DNA of 11,848 bases from Candidatus Woesearchaeota archaeon (GTDB lineage: Archaea; Nanobdellota; Nanobdellia; Woesearchaeales; JAUUYB01), in the NCBI GenBank assembly GCA_030590605.1, contig JAUUYB010000023.1, positions 1 to 11,848 of the forward strand, given 5' to 3'. Positions 1-6,251 of this stretch are shown piece after piece (the stretch's first letter is position 1; each line of letters starts with the position of its first letter). A model generated the notes under the pieces. The model made no database searches. It was not told the DNA's origin and was given only the letters and a program-made list of their open reading frames with translations. A program made the translations under genes and the position numbers.

Positions 1-114
1 ATCTCCGGAGATTTCGCTGAAGCACTAGATAAGAAAGTGGAAACACTTGTAAGGGAAGCATGCAGGAGAGCAACTGACAACAGCAGATCGACTGTCATGG
101 CGAAAGATCTTTAA
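1..114 (+). CDS. DUF1931-type histone-fold protein, C-terminal fragment
   Basis: This is the last 37 codons of a gene that begins before the window; frame 1 is open from base 1 to a TAA at 112-114. The peptide reads as one amphipathic helix (F-A-E-A-L-D-K-K-V-E-T-L-V-R-E-A) followed by R-S-T-V-M-A-K-D-L at the very end. That pattern, a helix then R-K/S-T-V-x-x-x-D-L at the C-terminus, is what I know from the archaeal/bacterial DUF1931 histone-fold family, relatives of archaeal histones. Such proteins are expected to bind DNA as histone-fold dimers. The stop overlaps the stop of the convergent minus-strand gene by 3 bases. Only about half of the protein is visible, so an ordinary archaeal histone variant cannot be excluded. 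Confidence 0.62.
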   Translation: MSGDFAEALDKKVETLVREACRRATDNSRSTVMAKDL

Positions 115-656
115 TTCGCTATCTTTGCCTTCAGGTCGTCCTTGATGCCGTCTATCTTGATTCTCACACGTGAGAGCTGCCTGACATCAAAGGTATTGAG
201 TTTTTCGAGCTCTGTAAACCTTTTTTCGAGCTCTTTTAATTTCTTGTGATGAGGGTGGCGTTTCAAGGACTCCTCGAAAATCTCTTTCTCCAATACCCTG
301 ATCCTATCCTCCCTCTTCTCAATCGCGTCTGTGTAGGTCTTTAGTTCATTCTCCAGGTCTTCAACTTTCTTGTAGAATATAGTCAGACCGTCGTTCAAGG
401 TGATCTTGTAGTTCGTAATCTTACTGCCTTTGTCAATCGCTTTCGATATGCCAAGGAGAAGATTGTTCAGCATATGCTTCAATTCTGCCTTCTGGTAACC
501 TTTCTTTGAGACATAATCTTTTATCGTCTGGACCTGTCCTGTAATATCATGTTTTGCCTTGGTCCTATCCTGGCGCCTCTTAATTGTCTGACAGATGAAC
601 TTGAAGAGATGTTTAGTCTTTTCAGGGCTCATGTGGGAGAATTCTATGTTTTCCAT
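111..656 (-). CDS. Hypothetical coiled-coil protein, 181 aa
   Basis: I do not recognise this family. The protein is charged and soluble, with no signal peptide or membrane helix. Residues 1-85 look alpha-helical and basic, around a K-K-G-Y-Q-K-A-E-L turn. From about residue 95 to the end there are heptad-like stretches (E-D-L-E-N-E-L-K, I-R-V-L-E-K-E-I, L-K-E-L-E-K-R-F) typical of a coiled coil, broken by R-H-P-H-H near residue 135. I chose the ATG at 656, one base after the TAA of the upstream gene; a TTG at 674 would add six residues and overlap that gene. The 1-nt spacing argues for one transcript and translational coupling with the proline-rich gene, whose N-terminal half is also coiled coil, so the two products may interact (inference). 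The gene ends tail-to-tail, stop overlapping stop, with the histone-like gene. Confidence 0.72.
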   Translation of the reverse strand: MENIEFSHMSPEKTKHLFKFICQTIKRRQDRTKAKHDITGQVQTIKDYVSKKGYQKAELKHMLNNLLLGISKAIDKGSKITNYKITLNDGLTIFYKKVEDLENELKTYTDAIEKREDRIRVLEKEIFEESLKRHPHHKKLKELEKRFTELEKLNTFDVRQLSRVRIKIDGIKDDLKAKIAN

Positions 657-657
657 T

Positions 658-1383
658 TTACTTGAACCTATCAAGGAATCCTTTCTTATCCTGTGGAGGT
701 GGAGGAAGGTCAGATGGAGGAGGTGCAGGAGGAGGAGGCATAGAGTCCATGCTATCAGGCGGACCTACAGGCGCAGAGGGGGGAGGCATACCAGGCGACA
801 TTGATGGAGGAGGAGTAATAGGAGGCGGCATACCTGGTGGTGATGTAGGGGGCGCGGATTGGGGCATACCTGGTGGAGGTGCAAACATGTCAGTAGGAGG
901 GGTATTGAGATCAGGGAACGCAGACCGAGGCGGTGCGCTAGGAGTTGCGGGAATCATAGGTTCAGGAGCGGACATCTGGGGGGGAGGTTGTTTTGGTGCT
1001 TCACCGAGAACAGGGACTCCGAGTACAGTCGATGATCTTTTGGGTATCTCCCTAGCCCTTGGCATATGATCCTTTATCATCTCTGCAACTGTAACGATCC
1101 CTTCTGCGAGCTTCTCATTCTGATCGGCAAGCGTGTTCATCATATCGGTCGCTTCAGTCAGCTTCTGAAGAATGTGAGCTTCTTCATTCTCTTCGTTCTT
1201 GAGATCTTTGGAGGCTTCCTTGAAAAGAGTCATCAATTCCTGAATAGATGCAGCTAGATTATCCATAGATTCGGCATCCAGCCTAGAAGTCTTACGCAGG
1301 GATCTGCCCTTGAGCTTCTTCAACTCATCTTTCAATCCTGCAATTTCTTTATGAGGCATAATCTCATAATCATCAGATGCCAT
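658..1383 (-). CDS. Coiled-coil protein with proline-rich C-terminal half, 241 aa
   Basis: This is a two-part cytoplasmic protein with no signal peptide or membrane helix. Residues 1-110 are helical, starting M-A-S-D-D-Y-E-I-M-P-H-K-E-I, with coiled-coil heptads and acidic patches such as K-N-E-E-N-E-E-A. The D-Y-E-x-M-P-x-K-E opening resembles conserved hypothetical proteins I associate with DPANN archaeal genomes (from memory, not searched). Residues 125-230 are low-complexity Pro/Met/Ser/Ala sequence with recurring P-G-M-P and P-P-P units. The C-terminus returns to charged K-K-G-F-L-D-R-F-K. The ATG at 1383 has a purine-rich GAGGGG about 10 nt upstream and a TATA box about 120 bp upstream. 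Proline-rich tails of this kind often act as flexible linkers or as ligands for polyproline-binding domains. The function is unknown. The GC-rich open frames on the other strand come from proline codons and are not genes. Confidence 0.78.
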   Translation of the reverse strand: MASDDYEIMPHKEIAGLKDELKKLKGRSLRKTSRLDAESMDNLAASIQELMTLFKEASKDLKNEENEEAHILQKLTEATDMMNTLADQNEKLAEGIVTVAEMIKDHMPRAREIPKRSSTVLGVPVLGEAPKQPPPQMSAPEPMIPATPSAPPRSAFPDLNTPPTDMFAPPPGMPQSAPPTSPPGMPPPITPPPSMSPGMPPPSAPVGPPDSMDSMPPPPAPPPSDLPPPPQDKKGFLDRFK

Positions 1384-1405
1384 TACTTCTACCCCTCTTT
1401 TTTTG

Positions 1406-1434
1406 GAACAAATAAACGTGAGCGTTCCTTGTTC
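1406..1434 (-). repeat. Stem-loop F in the leader of the proline-rich gene
   Basis: The arms gaacaa (1406-1411) and ttgttc (1429-1434) pair exactly. Inside them aacg (1415-1418) pairs with cgtt (1423-1426) around a 4-nt loop. An alternative pairing is ggaac (1405-1409) with gttcc (1424-1428). The stem-loop ends 22 bases before the ATG at 1383 and abuts stem-loop E, so both would lie in the mRNA leader if transcription starts near 1479. A regulatory role is only a possibility. Confidence 0.5.
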
Positions 1435-1457
1435 AAGAAAAGCTTAGCTTTTCTTTG
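1434..1457 (-). repeat. Stem-loop E, 10-bp hairpin in the same leader
   Basis: CAAGAAAAGC (1434-1443) and GCTTTTCTTTG (1447-1457) form a near-perfect 10-bp hairpin with a 3-nt loop and one bulged base. Its outer arms, CAAGAAA and TTTCTTTG, are the same strings, with the same bulge, as in hairpin B of the candidate RNA at 1659-1686. The two may therefore be copies of one small palindrome. Confidence 0.55.
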
Positions 1458-1499
1458 AATACTAACGTGTACCCCCTGTGAGAATATTCAGCCCTAATG

Positions 1500-1514
1500 T
1501 TTATAAAACTTTCG
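1500..1514 (-). promoter_or_regulatory. TATA/BRE promoter of the proline-rich/coiled-coil operon
   Basis: On the minus strand this reads CGAAAGTTTTATAAA, a good match to the archaeal BRE (purine-rich, upstream) plus TATA pattern. The usual 24-26 nt spacing puts the start of transcription near 1479, giving a leader of about 95 nt that contains stem-loops E and F. It lies just downstream of the T6 run that would end the RNA gene, so the two units appear separable. The core TTTATAAA is palindromic and could also fire on the plus strand. Confidence 0.5.
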
Positions 1515-1531
1515 GATAGACGTGTTCGGCT

Positions 1532-1537
1532 AAAAAA
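1532..1537 (-). terminator. T6 run ending the candidate structured RNA
   Basis: On the minus strand a run of six T lies 15 nt beyond the closing helix (1552-1560) of the candidate RNA. Archaeal termination commonly needs only an oligo-T stretch, so this is a reasonable 3' boundary. Confidence 0.4.
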
Positions 1538-1609
1538 TCTCGCTATGCTCGGTCAGTGTCGGACTCGCGTTTCACCCTCCTTACCCACATAGGCCGACTC
1601 CCCGTAAGT

Positions 1610-1635
1610 GTTTGAAATTTCACGAAATTTCTAAC
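1610..1635 (-). repeat. Hairpin D of the candidate RNA
   Basis: GAAATTT and AAATTTC pair around a CGTG loop. An outer GTT/AAC extension follows across one A-A mismatch, giving about 10 bp. Its core GAAATTTC is itself palindromic, so the strand cannot be judged from it. Confidence 0.5.
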
Positions 1636-1641
1636 ATGCCG

Positions 1642-1704
1642 ACGGATTATCAATCCGTGGCACAAGAAACTTCGTTTCTTTGTGCCAAAAATCTCCGATT
1701 TTTG
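1642..1704 (-). repeat. Three contiguous hairpins C, B and A of the candidate RNA
   Basis: Three stems sit edge to edge. C (1642-1658) has 7 bp of ACGGATT/AATCCGT around 3 nt. B (1659-1686) has 12 bp, GGCACAAGAAAC against GTTTCTTTGTGCC, with one bulge. A (1686-1704) has 8 bp, CAAAAATC/GATTTTTG, around 3 nt. All three have minimal loops, a shared architecture that chance does not readily give. Confidence 0.6.
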
Positions 1705-1797
1705 AGCAGGACCACCCCCTCCGGCCTCCGCAAATATTCGAGATGAACGCTCGGTGCAAGTGACACTGACTACATTTTTTTAAAGCTAGATAACTAC

Positions 1798-1812
1798 GAA
1801 ATGTTTATATAT
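1798..1812. promoter_or_regulatory. TATA box placed to serve both strands
   Basis: On the plus strand, CGAAATG then TTTATATAT (1804-1812) is a BRE/TATA arrangement whose expected start site falls at about 1832, exactly on the TTG start of the DUF11-like gene, implying a leaderless mRNA. On the minus strand the same TATATAAA would start transcription near 1780, just before the closing helix of the candidate RNA. One box could direct both, or two overlapping boxes may exist. Confidence 0.5.
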
Positions 1813-1831
1813 CTCAGAATGGAATATTGAC

Positions 1832-4354
1832 TTGAAAAAGAGGTTTAAGGTGGGAAAGACAGTCACCATCATACTTAGCTGTATAGTCTTAATAGTTCTC
1901 GCTTCAAATTTTGCCCAGGCAACTGTCATCTTCAACACGACGTATAAGACCGGATCATCCATGACCATCAATGGAACAGTCTATTCTGTCGTGGTCGCTT
2001 ATGGTAATTCTACAGGAGCAGTGCTTAAGGATGGCAATCTGACTATTGGATTTGCTCTTGGGGAATGCCAAGACTTCTTTGACCAGATGCTCTGCTATGT
2101 CGATAAGGATGATACTCAGGGGAGGTTCACTCTCTTTGACCAGAACGCATTCGTAGAATTGGACAGGGAGATCTCTGAAAATACTGAACTGAATGTGGGT
2201 GAGCCAGTCTATGTCAATGTCACGCTCAACAATACAGGCAGGACCACTGCAAGGGATATCATATTTGAGGATATCCTACCTGAAGGATATCTCGTAGATG
2301 AGATCGAGGGGTGTAGGCACGAAGGCAATATCGTGACCTGGACAGGAAACCTTCTCTCAGGGAGTTACACAAGGTGCACTTATGTCTTGGTCGGGGGGAG
2401 GGAGGCAGCAGGCATCCTTAGGGGTAATGTATCTTATCTGACGATCACTGGTATAAGGACTGCAGGTCTCGAAGAGATCGAGCTGTCTGCTACAGTCCCT
2501 GATTGGGTGGACGTCGTAGTCTCTCCTGAAGAGATCAGGATAGGAGAAGATGTGAATATACGGATAAATTTTACGACAAACGAAACATTCAATCTCTCTC
2601 TTAAGCGACTGGAAATCCCGCTCTCGGACAATTTTGTCTTCAAGGAAGCATCATACAGAAATCTCAAGATGGATGGCAATGTGATCACTCTTAATAAGAA
2701 TATCATGAGCAACACAACGCTCATCCTAGATATCAACGTCACAGCGATCAATGCAGGGACGCTCCCGCTCAATGTGACAGTCATATTCACACCTGATGGT
2801 GATCCTATCGAGTTTGTCCATGAATTCGAGATAGAATCTCAGCTCGACCCACTCGTGGTCTCTATCGAACCTGATACTGGGAATATACTTGAACCATATC
2901 TCGAATCGCATATCCTGATCTATGTGCAGAACACGAACCCGTTTTATGAGATATCCAGCTATAATATCGATGTCAAGTCCGACCTTTTCGGTCTAGAGAC
3001 CGGAAGGAGGGATGTCACAGTCTCGAATTCCCATGGAAAAAGAATAGTCTATGATGCATATTATACAGTTCCAGTCATCAATAAATCAAGTAAAGCATAT
3101 ATCAGCGCCATCGTCAAAGGGACAGACGGTCTGATGACTGAAGTGAGCGGTTCCACAAATCTCACAATCAGCCTGCTACCTCTTGGAGAGATTACAATAA
3201 GGAAGGAACTGAACCATTCGACCCGTGACGGCAAGAATATCTCTGAGATAACAGTATATGTCTCTAGCACCTATGGCAGGAGGATATCCAACCTGAAAAT
3301 CGAAGATGCAGTCCCTGAAGAATTTTACTATAGGGGAACTCCTACAATGGAGATTTCAATCGGTGCGGGAGAGACTATCAAGGCATACTCATATGAGCTG
3401 TCTGTCCCATATACTATGGACTCTTTTAGGAATTATAATATCAGTACAATAGCCACTTACACATATGCAAACAAGGAATTCTCGACCATCGGGGATATAA
3501 TGGTAGATTCAGGAGAAATACATGCATTCCTCCATCCTTCTCTTGAAGAAGCGCCTCCGATAGCAGTACTTCTCCCAGAGGAAACAAAGGGCGGGCTTCT
3601 CCTCCTGTTCGTCATATTCGATATCCTGGTCTTCATCCTAGTCATCATGTACTTCTTCGGGATCAATGTAATCCGGATAGTTCATATGTCTTTTCATCAT
3701 ATATATTCTGATAAAAAACACAGTCGTATCTTGAAGAAAAATGAAGAGTTCAAGAAACAGGTAGAATTGTTGACAGATGAAGAGAAAAAGATATTTGGGG
3801 AAGAGAAACAGCTTGAAATCGATATCCTAGACGTCACGAAGCAAATCGAAAAAGAAAACCACGTGTTACCCAAAAAAGTCGGGCTCAATGACAAAAAGAT
3901 CGAAAAACTTGATCATGCATTTGCAAAAGTCCAGTCGAAACGGGATATCCTTTCCGAGAAGATGGATCATCTCAAGAAAGAGGATGACACATTTACCGGA
4001 ATACAAGAAGAGTTATCTAAACGGAAAGAGGGCATTGTACAACGTAACCAAGACCTTGCAGCAAAGAAAATCAAATTGGTACAGGATATGGATACGATGA
4101 GGGGGAAGCTAATTGCACTCACATCTTCAGTCGACAAGATGAAAATCTCCAAAGGCAAGATAGAAAATGATTGGGTCACGCTAAAAAAGTCTCACTTGGA
4201 TACATTATTCTCTAAGATCGGTAAGATAGAAGAAAAAGAGAAAGATATCCGGGATCGAGAGAAAGAGTTACTTCTTCAAAAGAGACTTATCAACGAAGAA
4301 CAAAAAGAAGTAAAGAAAACTTTAAATATCTCCCATAACAGACCAGCAGAGTGA
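1832..4354 (+). CDS. DUF11-like surface protein with one membrane helix and long cytoplasmic coiled coil, 840 aa
   Basis: The predicted product is a type I membrane protein. Residues 1-30 are a signal peptide: K-K-R-F-K, then a hydrophobic core, then A-Q-A before T31. The ectodomain (31-585) is beta-rich with many N-X-S/T sequons. A DUF11-like unit lies at about 118-205 (N-V-T-L-N-N-T-G-R-T-T-A-R-D, then F-E-D-I-L-P-E-G-Y). A second copy at about 452-545 keeps the I-E-D-A-V-P-E-E-F-Y core. Cys79/Cys89 and Cys161/Cys182 could form disulfides. The membrane helix is at 589-612. The remaining residues, to 840, form a highly charged coiled coil of about 210 residues in the cytoplasm (E-E-K-K-I-F-G-E-E-K-Q-L-E and similar heptads). 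The TTG at 1832 is chosen because the signal peptide begins there, no other in-frame start precedes it, and the TATA box predicts a transcript starting at it. The gene overlaps the next by GTGA. Its role is probably structural or anchoring; no enzyme motif is seen. Confidence 0.82.
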   Translation: MKKRFKVGKTVTIILSCIVLIVLASNFAQATVIFNTTYKTGSSMTINGTVYSVVVAYGNSTGAVLKDGNLTIGFALGECQDFFDQMLCYVDKDDTQGRFTLFDQNAFVELDREISENTELNVGEPVYVNVTLNNTGRTTARDIIFEDILPEGYLVDEIEGCRHEGNIVTWTGNLLSGSYTRCTYVLVGGREAAGILRGNVSYLTITGIRTAGLEEIELSATVPDWVDVVVSPEEIRIGEDVNIRINFTTNETFNLSLKRLEIPLSDNFVFKEASYRNLKMDGNVITLNKNIMSNTTLILDINVTAINAGTLPLNVTVIFTPDGDPIEFVHEFEIESQLDPLVVSIEPDTGNILEPYLESHILIYVQNTNPFYEISSYNIDVKSDLFGLETGRRDVTVSNSHGKRIVYDAYYTVPVINKSSKAYISAIVKGTDGLMTEVSGSTNLTISLLPLGEITIRKELNHSTRDGKNISEITVYVSSTYGRRISNLKIEDAVPEEFYYRGTPTMEISIGAGETIKAYSYELSVPYTMDSFRNYNISTIATYTYANKEFSTIGDIMVDSGEIHAFLHPSLEEAPPIAVLLPEETKGGLLLLFVIFDILVFILVIMYFFGINVIRIVHMSFHHIYSDKKHSRILKKNEEFKKQVELLTDEEKKIFGEEKQLEIDILDVTKQIEKENHVLPKKVGLNDKKIEKLDHAFAKVQSKRDILSEKMDHLKKEDDTFTGIQEELSKRKEGIVQRNQDLAAKKIKLVQDMDTMRGKLIALTSSVDKMKISKGKIENDWVTLKKSHLDTLFSKIGKIEEKEKDIRDREKELLLQKRLINEEQKEVKKTLNISHNRPAE

Positions 4355-6030
4355 ATCGGGAAATAATTTCAATGTGTATAATATTTCTGCTTTTGTTTAT
4401 CCCTAGTGTAGCGGCTGTGGATCATCTGTATGATGAAAACCCCGGAAGCATACTCATAAATTCCAGGGATTGGAGAGATGTCTACTCAGGACTTCTCTTC
4501 GCTGAGCTTATAGGAAGGGAACCGTTATTTCTAGTCTCTCAGGAGGATGCGTTGCTCAAGACTGAACTTATCCCAAAAACAGACGGGGGAGTGATGATAC
4601 TAGAGACTCCTGGACGTTATTATGCAGGCCTGGAAGGGCTTGTAGGGAGCAAAGGACATGATGCTACCACTGTCTCTGCTCCGACTCTTAACCTAGAGCT
4701 TGCAGAAAATCTCGAAGTCGATGGATTCGTCGTCGTCGGCGATGCTTATGGATACAACGCTATCTCTGTCACCCCATATGCTGTATTAAACGAGCGTTTC
4801 GTGCTCTTCGCAAACAGAGACAACATCGATGATGTCGTCGATCTTCTGGATGAAAATGGGGGATCAGTGATGATATATGGTGTGGTCGACAATGAAGTGA
4901 GGGATGAGCTTGCCAAATTCAATCCTGATGTCATAGATGAGGGTTCGCGGCTTGAGAATAATCATGAGATCGTCAGGAGGTTTATCGTAGAGACTGAGAT
5001 GGACCAAGCCTGGATCGTCTCAGGTAAAGAGCTCGTGAAGCCGATCTTCTCACCTACTTCACCAGTAATGTTCATAGGCAATACGAATGTCCCGCCACAA
5101 GTCGATACATTCCTCGCAGAGAATAATATCAAAGCATTAGTCCTCATCGGAAATGAGTTGGCCCCGATGGTAAGCCAGTTCAAGAGCAGATACGAGAATG
5201 CTTACGAAACTGATCTCATCGTAACTGTCCTTATCGGCAGGAGTCCCAGGACACTAGGGATGGAGGGAGACAGGCTAGAAGCGATCGATACATTCCGTGT
5301 CCCGATCCCTGAACTCGATATCGAGGTATCTGATGTCGTCTACAACCAGATCACCCAGACACTTGAGGTGACTTACAAGAATACGCTTCCTGCTCCGCTC
5401 TATTTCCGTTCAACGATAACTGTAGGGGTCGAGACTGAGGGAGATGAAGAGTCGGTCTTCTTATCAGGCGGCAGATCAAGGACTCTTTCATATCCAATGA
5501 ACATCGGCGATCCTGAGACTGCAGGTAAGATATCTATAATCTATGGAGAGGACAGGGAGACACTTGACAGCCTATACTCAATCGATCTTGATTCCATCAA
5601 TTTCATAGACATAGTAGATTCGTCTGAACTAGCTATCCACTCGGTCGTATATGATCGGTTAAACCATGCAATCTATATAATGATCGAGAATACAGGAGAG
5701 GTATCCCTCTTTGCCGATCTCGAGCTGGACATATCAATAGACGGTCAGCAGCAGACCCTCTTCGGACCAGAAGTATTTCACATCATGGAAGGAGAATCTC
5801 GAGAAGTGCTGATACGGCAGCGGCTTACCGGACTCGATCTGCAAGATAATGAAGAAGTGACTGCCAGGGCATATTACAGCCAACGTGAGATAGCACTTTC
5901 TAAAATCGTCGAAGAGACATTGCCACTCGGACGTATGATTCCAGCAACAGCATACGCATTCGGAGCAGTAGGGCTTATCCTCTTAATCCTGATAATCTGG
6001 TTCTTTTTCAGAAAAAAACGTCAACGATGA
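4351..6030 (+). CDS. Membrane-anchored surface protein with cell-wall-binding-repeat-2-like ectodomain, 559 aa
   Basis: This is secreted and C-terminally anchored. Residues 1-22 form a signal peptide (hydrophobic core, then S-V-A-A before V23). Residues 25-310 alternate short beta strands and helices with phrases such as S-I-L-I-N-S-R-D-W-R-D-V-Y-S-G-L-L, D-G-F-V-V-V-G-D-A-Y-G-Y-N-A and K-A-L-V-L-I-G-N. This resembles the cell wall binding repeat 2 family, whose members have surface-attachment or S-layer roles (family assignment from memory, remote). Two beta-sandwich units of CARDB type follow at about 318-420 and 430-520, each with a V-V-Y-x-x-x-x-x-x-x-x-V/I-x-x-x-N-T pattern. A single helix at about 529-553 is followed by a basic R-K-K-R-Q-R tail, so almost nothing is cytosolic, unlike the upstream partner. 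The GTG start lies within the GTGA overlap with the previous gene, so expression is coupled. Its 3' end overlaps the convergent small membrane gene by 10 bp. Confidence 0.78.
   Translation: MNREIISMCIIFLLLFIPSVAAVDHLYDENPGSILINSRDWRDVYSGLLFAELIGREPLFLVSQEDALLKTELIPKTDGGVMILETPGRYYAGLEGLVGSKGHDATTVSAPTLNLELAENLEVDGFVVVGDAYGYNAISVTPYAVLNERFVLFANRDNIDDVVDLLDENGGSVMIYGVVDNEVRDELAKFNPDVIDEGSRLENNHEIVRRFIVETEMDQAWIVSGKELVKPIFSPTSPVMFIGNTNVPPQVDTFLAENNIKALVLIGNELAPMVSQFKSRYENAYETDLIVTVLIGRSPRTLGMEGDRLEAIDTFRVPIPELDIEVSDVVYNQITQTLEVTYKNTLPAPLYFRSTITVGVETEGDEESVFLSGGRSRTLSYPMNIGDPETAGKISIIYGEDRETLDSLYSIDLDSINFIDIVDSSELAIHSVVYDRLNHAIYIMIENTGEVSLFADLELDISIDGQQQTLFGPEVFHIMEGESREVLIRQRLTGLDLQDNEEVTARAYYSQREIALSKIVEETLPLGRMIPATAYAFGAVGLILLILIIWFFFRKKRQR
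6012..6018 (-). terminator. T7 run after the minus-strand surface operon
   Basis: Seven consecutive T on the minus strand begin two bases beyond the stop codon of the 76-residue membrane protein gene, a typical archaeal oligo-T terminator position. On the plus strand the same bases encode the Lys-Lys of the basic cytoplasmic tail of the convergent gene, so one stretch does both jobs. Confidence 0.5.
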
Positions 6031-6251
6031 TGCGTGTAGAAATAGTTCCATATGAATGAGATCACCAGGAGCACTACACCGGAGGTCATCATCCACTGCA
6101 TAGAAGGATCCCACATCAGTTCCATTATGAATAGCAACGCAATCGGGATAATGATCGCGATGATCCCGAATGTCTTCAGAAGCACGATATAGACAAGGAC
6201 ATTTCGTCTGTTCAGCTGTTTCTCTACATAATCTTCTTTGTCGTCTGCCAT
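6021..6251 (-). CDS. Small two-helix membrane protein, 76 aa
   Basis: I recognise no family. The sequence is a hydrophilic N-terminus (M-A-D-D-K-E-D-Y-V-E-K-Q-L-N-R-R), a hydrophobic helix at about 19-43, a short M-W-D-P-S-M-Q-W turn, a second helix at about 53-70, and a basic/aromatic T-H-H-R end. By the positive-inside rule both termini should be cytoplasmic. The ATG follows directly, with no spacer, on the TAA of the toroid-containing surface protein gene, which points to translational coupling and perhaps a role with that protein. A T7 run sits just past its stop. The gene is short, but the hydrophobic pattern, tight spacing and terminator position support it. Confidence 0.66.
   Translation of the reverse strand: MADDKEDYVEKQLNRRNVLVYIVLLKTFGIIAIIIPIALLFIMELMWDPSMQWMMTSGVVLLVISFIWNYFYTHHR

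Larger units (their letters stand above)
1532..1777 (-). ncRNA. Candidate structured non-coding RNA, about 245 nt, family not recognised
   Basis: No convincing ORF exists here, but the sequence folds coherently by eye. The outermost helix is 9 bp (1762-1770 with 1552-1560). Nested inside are 1741-1750 with 1567-1577 (10 bp, one bulged A, G-U pairs) and 1721-1727 with 1591-1597 (7 bp). The interior carries four hairpins: A 1686-1704, B 1659-1686, C 1642-1658 and D 1610-1635, with A, B and C back to back. The minus strand is favoured because several long-range pairs are G-U on that strand only, and because hairpins A and B are then closed as C(GGA)G and C(GAA)G, stable GNA triloops. A TATA box at 1804-1812 would start the RNA near 1780, and a T6 run at 1532-1537 would end it. 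I looked for RNase P (CR-I and CR-V consensus), SRP RNA (helix 8) and 5S rRNA motifs and found none that fit. GGGUAAGGAGGGUGAAA recalls an RNase P segment, but without the rest. Confidence 0.55.

Noticed and set aside
218..226. T6 run as terminator of the histone-like gene.
   Set aside because: It lies over 100 bp past the stop, inside the convergent gene; too weak to call.
662..1069. Glycine-rich open frame on the plus strand.
   Set aside because: It is the complement of the proline-rich coding sequence; no promoter or ribosome-binding site, and low complexity explains the open frame.
1567..1590. Minus-strand GGGUAAGGAGGGUGAAA resembles a segment of RNase P RNA.
   Set aside because: The CR-I and CR-V core sequences that form P4 were not found, so I did not call rnpB; a covariance-model search should settle this.
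1642..1658. Hairpin C resembles a tRNA-Ile(GAU) anticodon arm on the minus strand (5-bp stem, loop UUGAUAA).
   Set aside because: No D-arm, T-arm with GUUCRA, or acceptor stem is present on either side; the neighbours are perfect hairpins, so the match is probably chance.
1528..1781. Plus-strand alternative for the RNA gene: TATA near 1500-1507 and a T7 run at 1775-1781.
   Set aside because: Both signals exist, but several long-range pairs would become A-C mismatches on this strand and the hairpin loops lose the GNA form, so the minus strand is preferred. It is not excluded.
1384..1831. Replication-origin interpretation of the hairpin-rich gap.
   Set aside because: No cdc6/orc1 gene, no repeated ORB-like elements and no clear A/T-rich unwinding block were seen.
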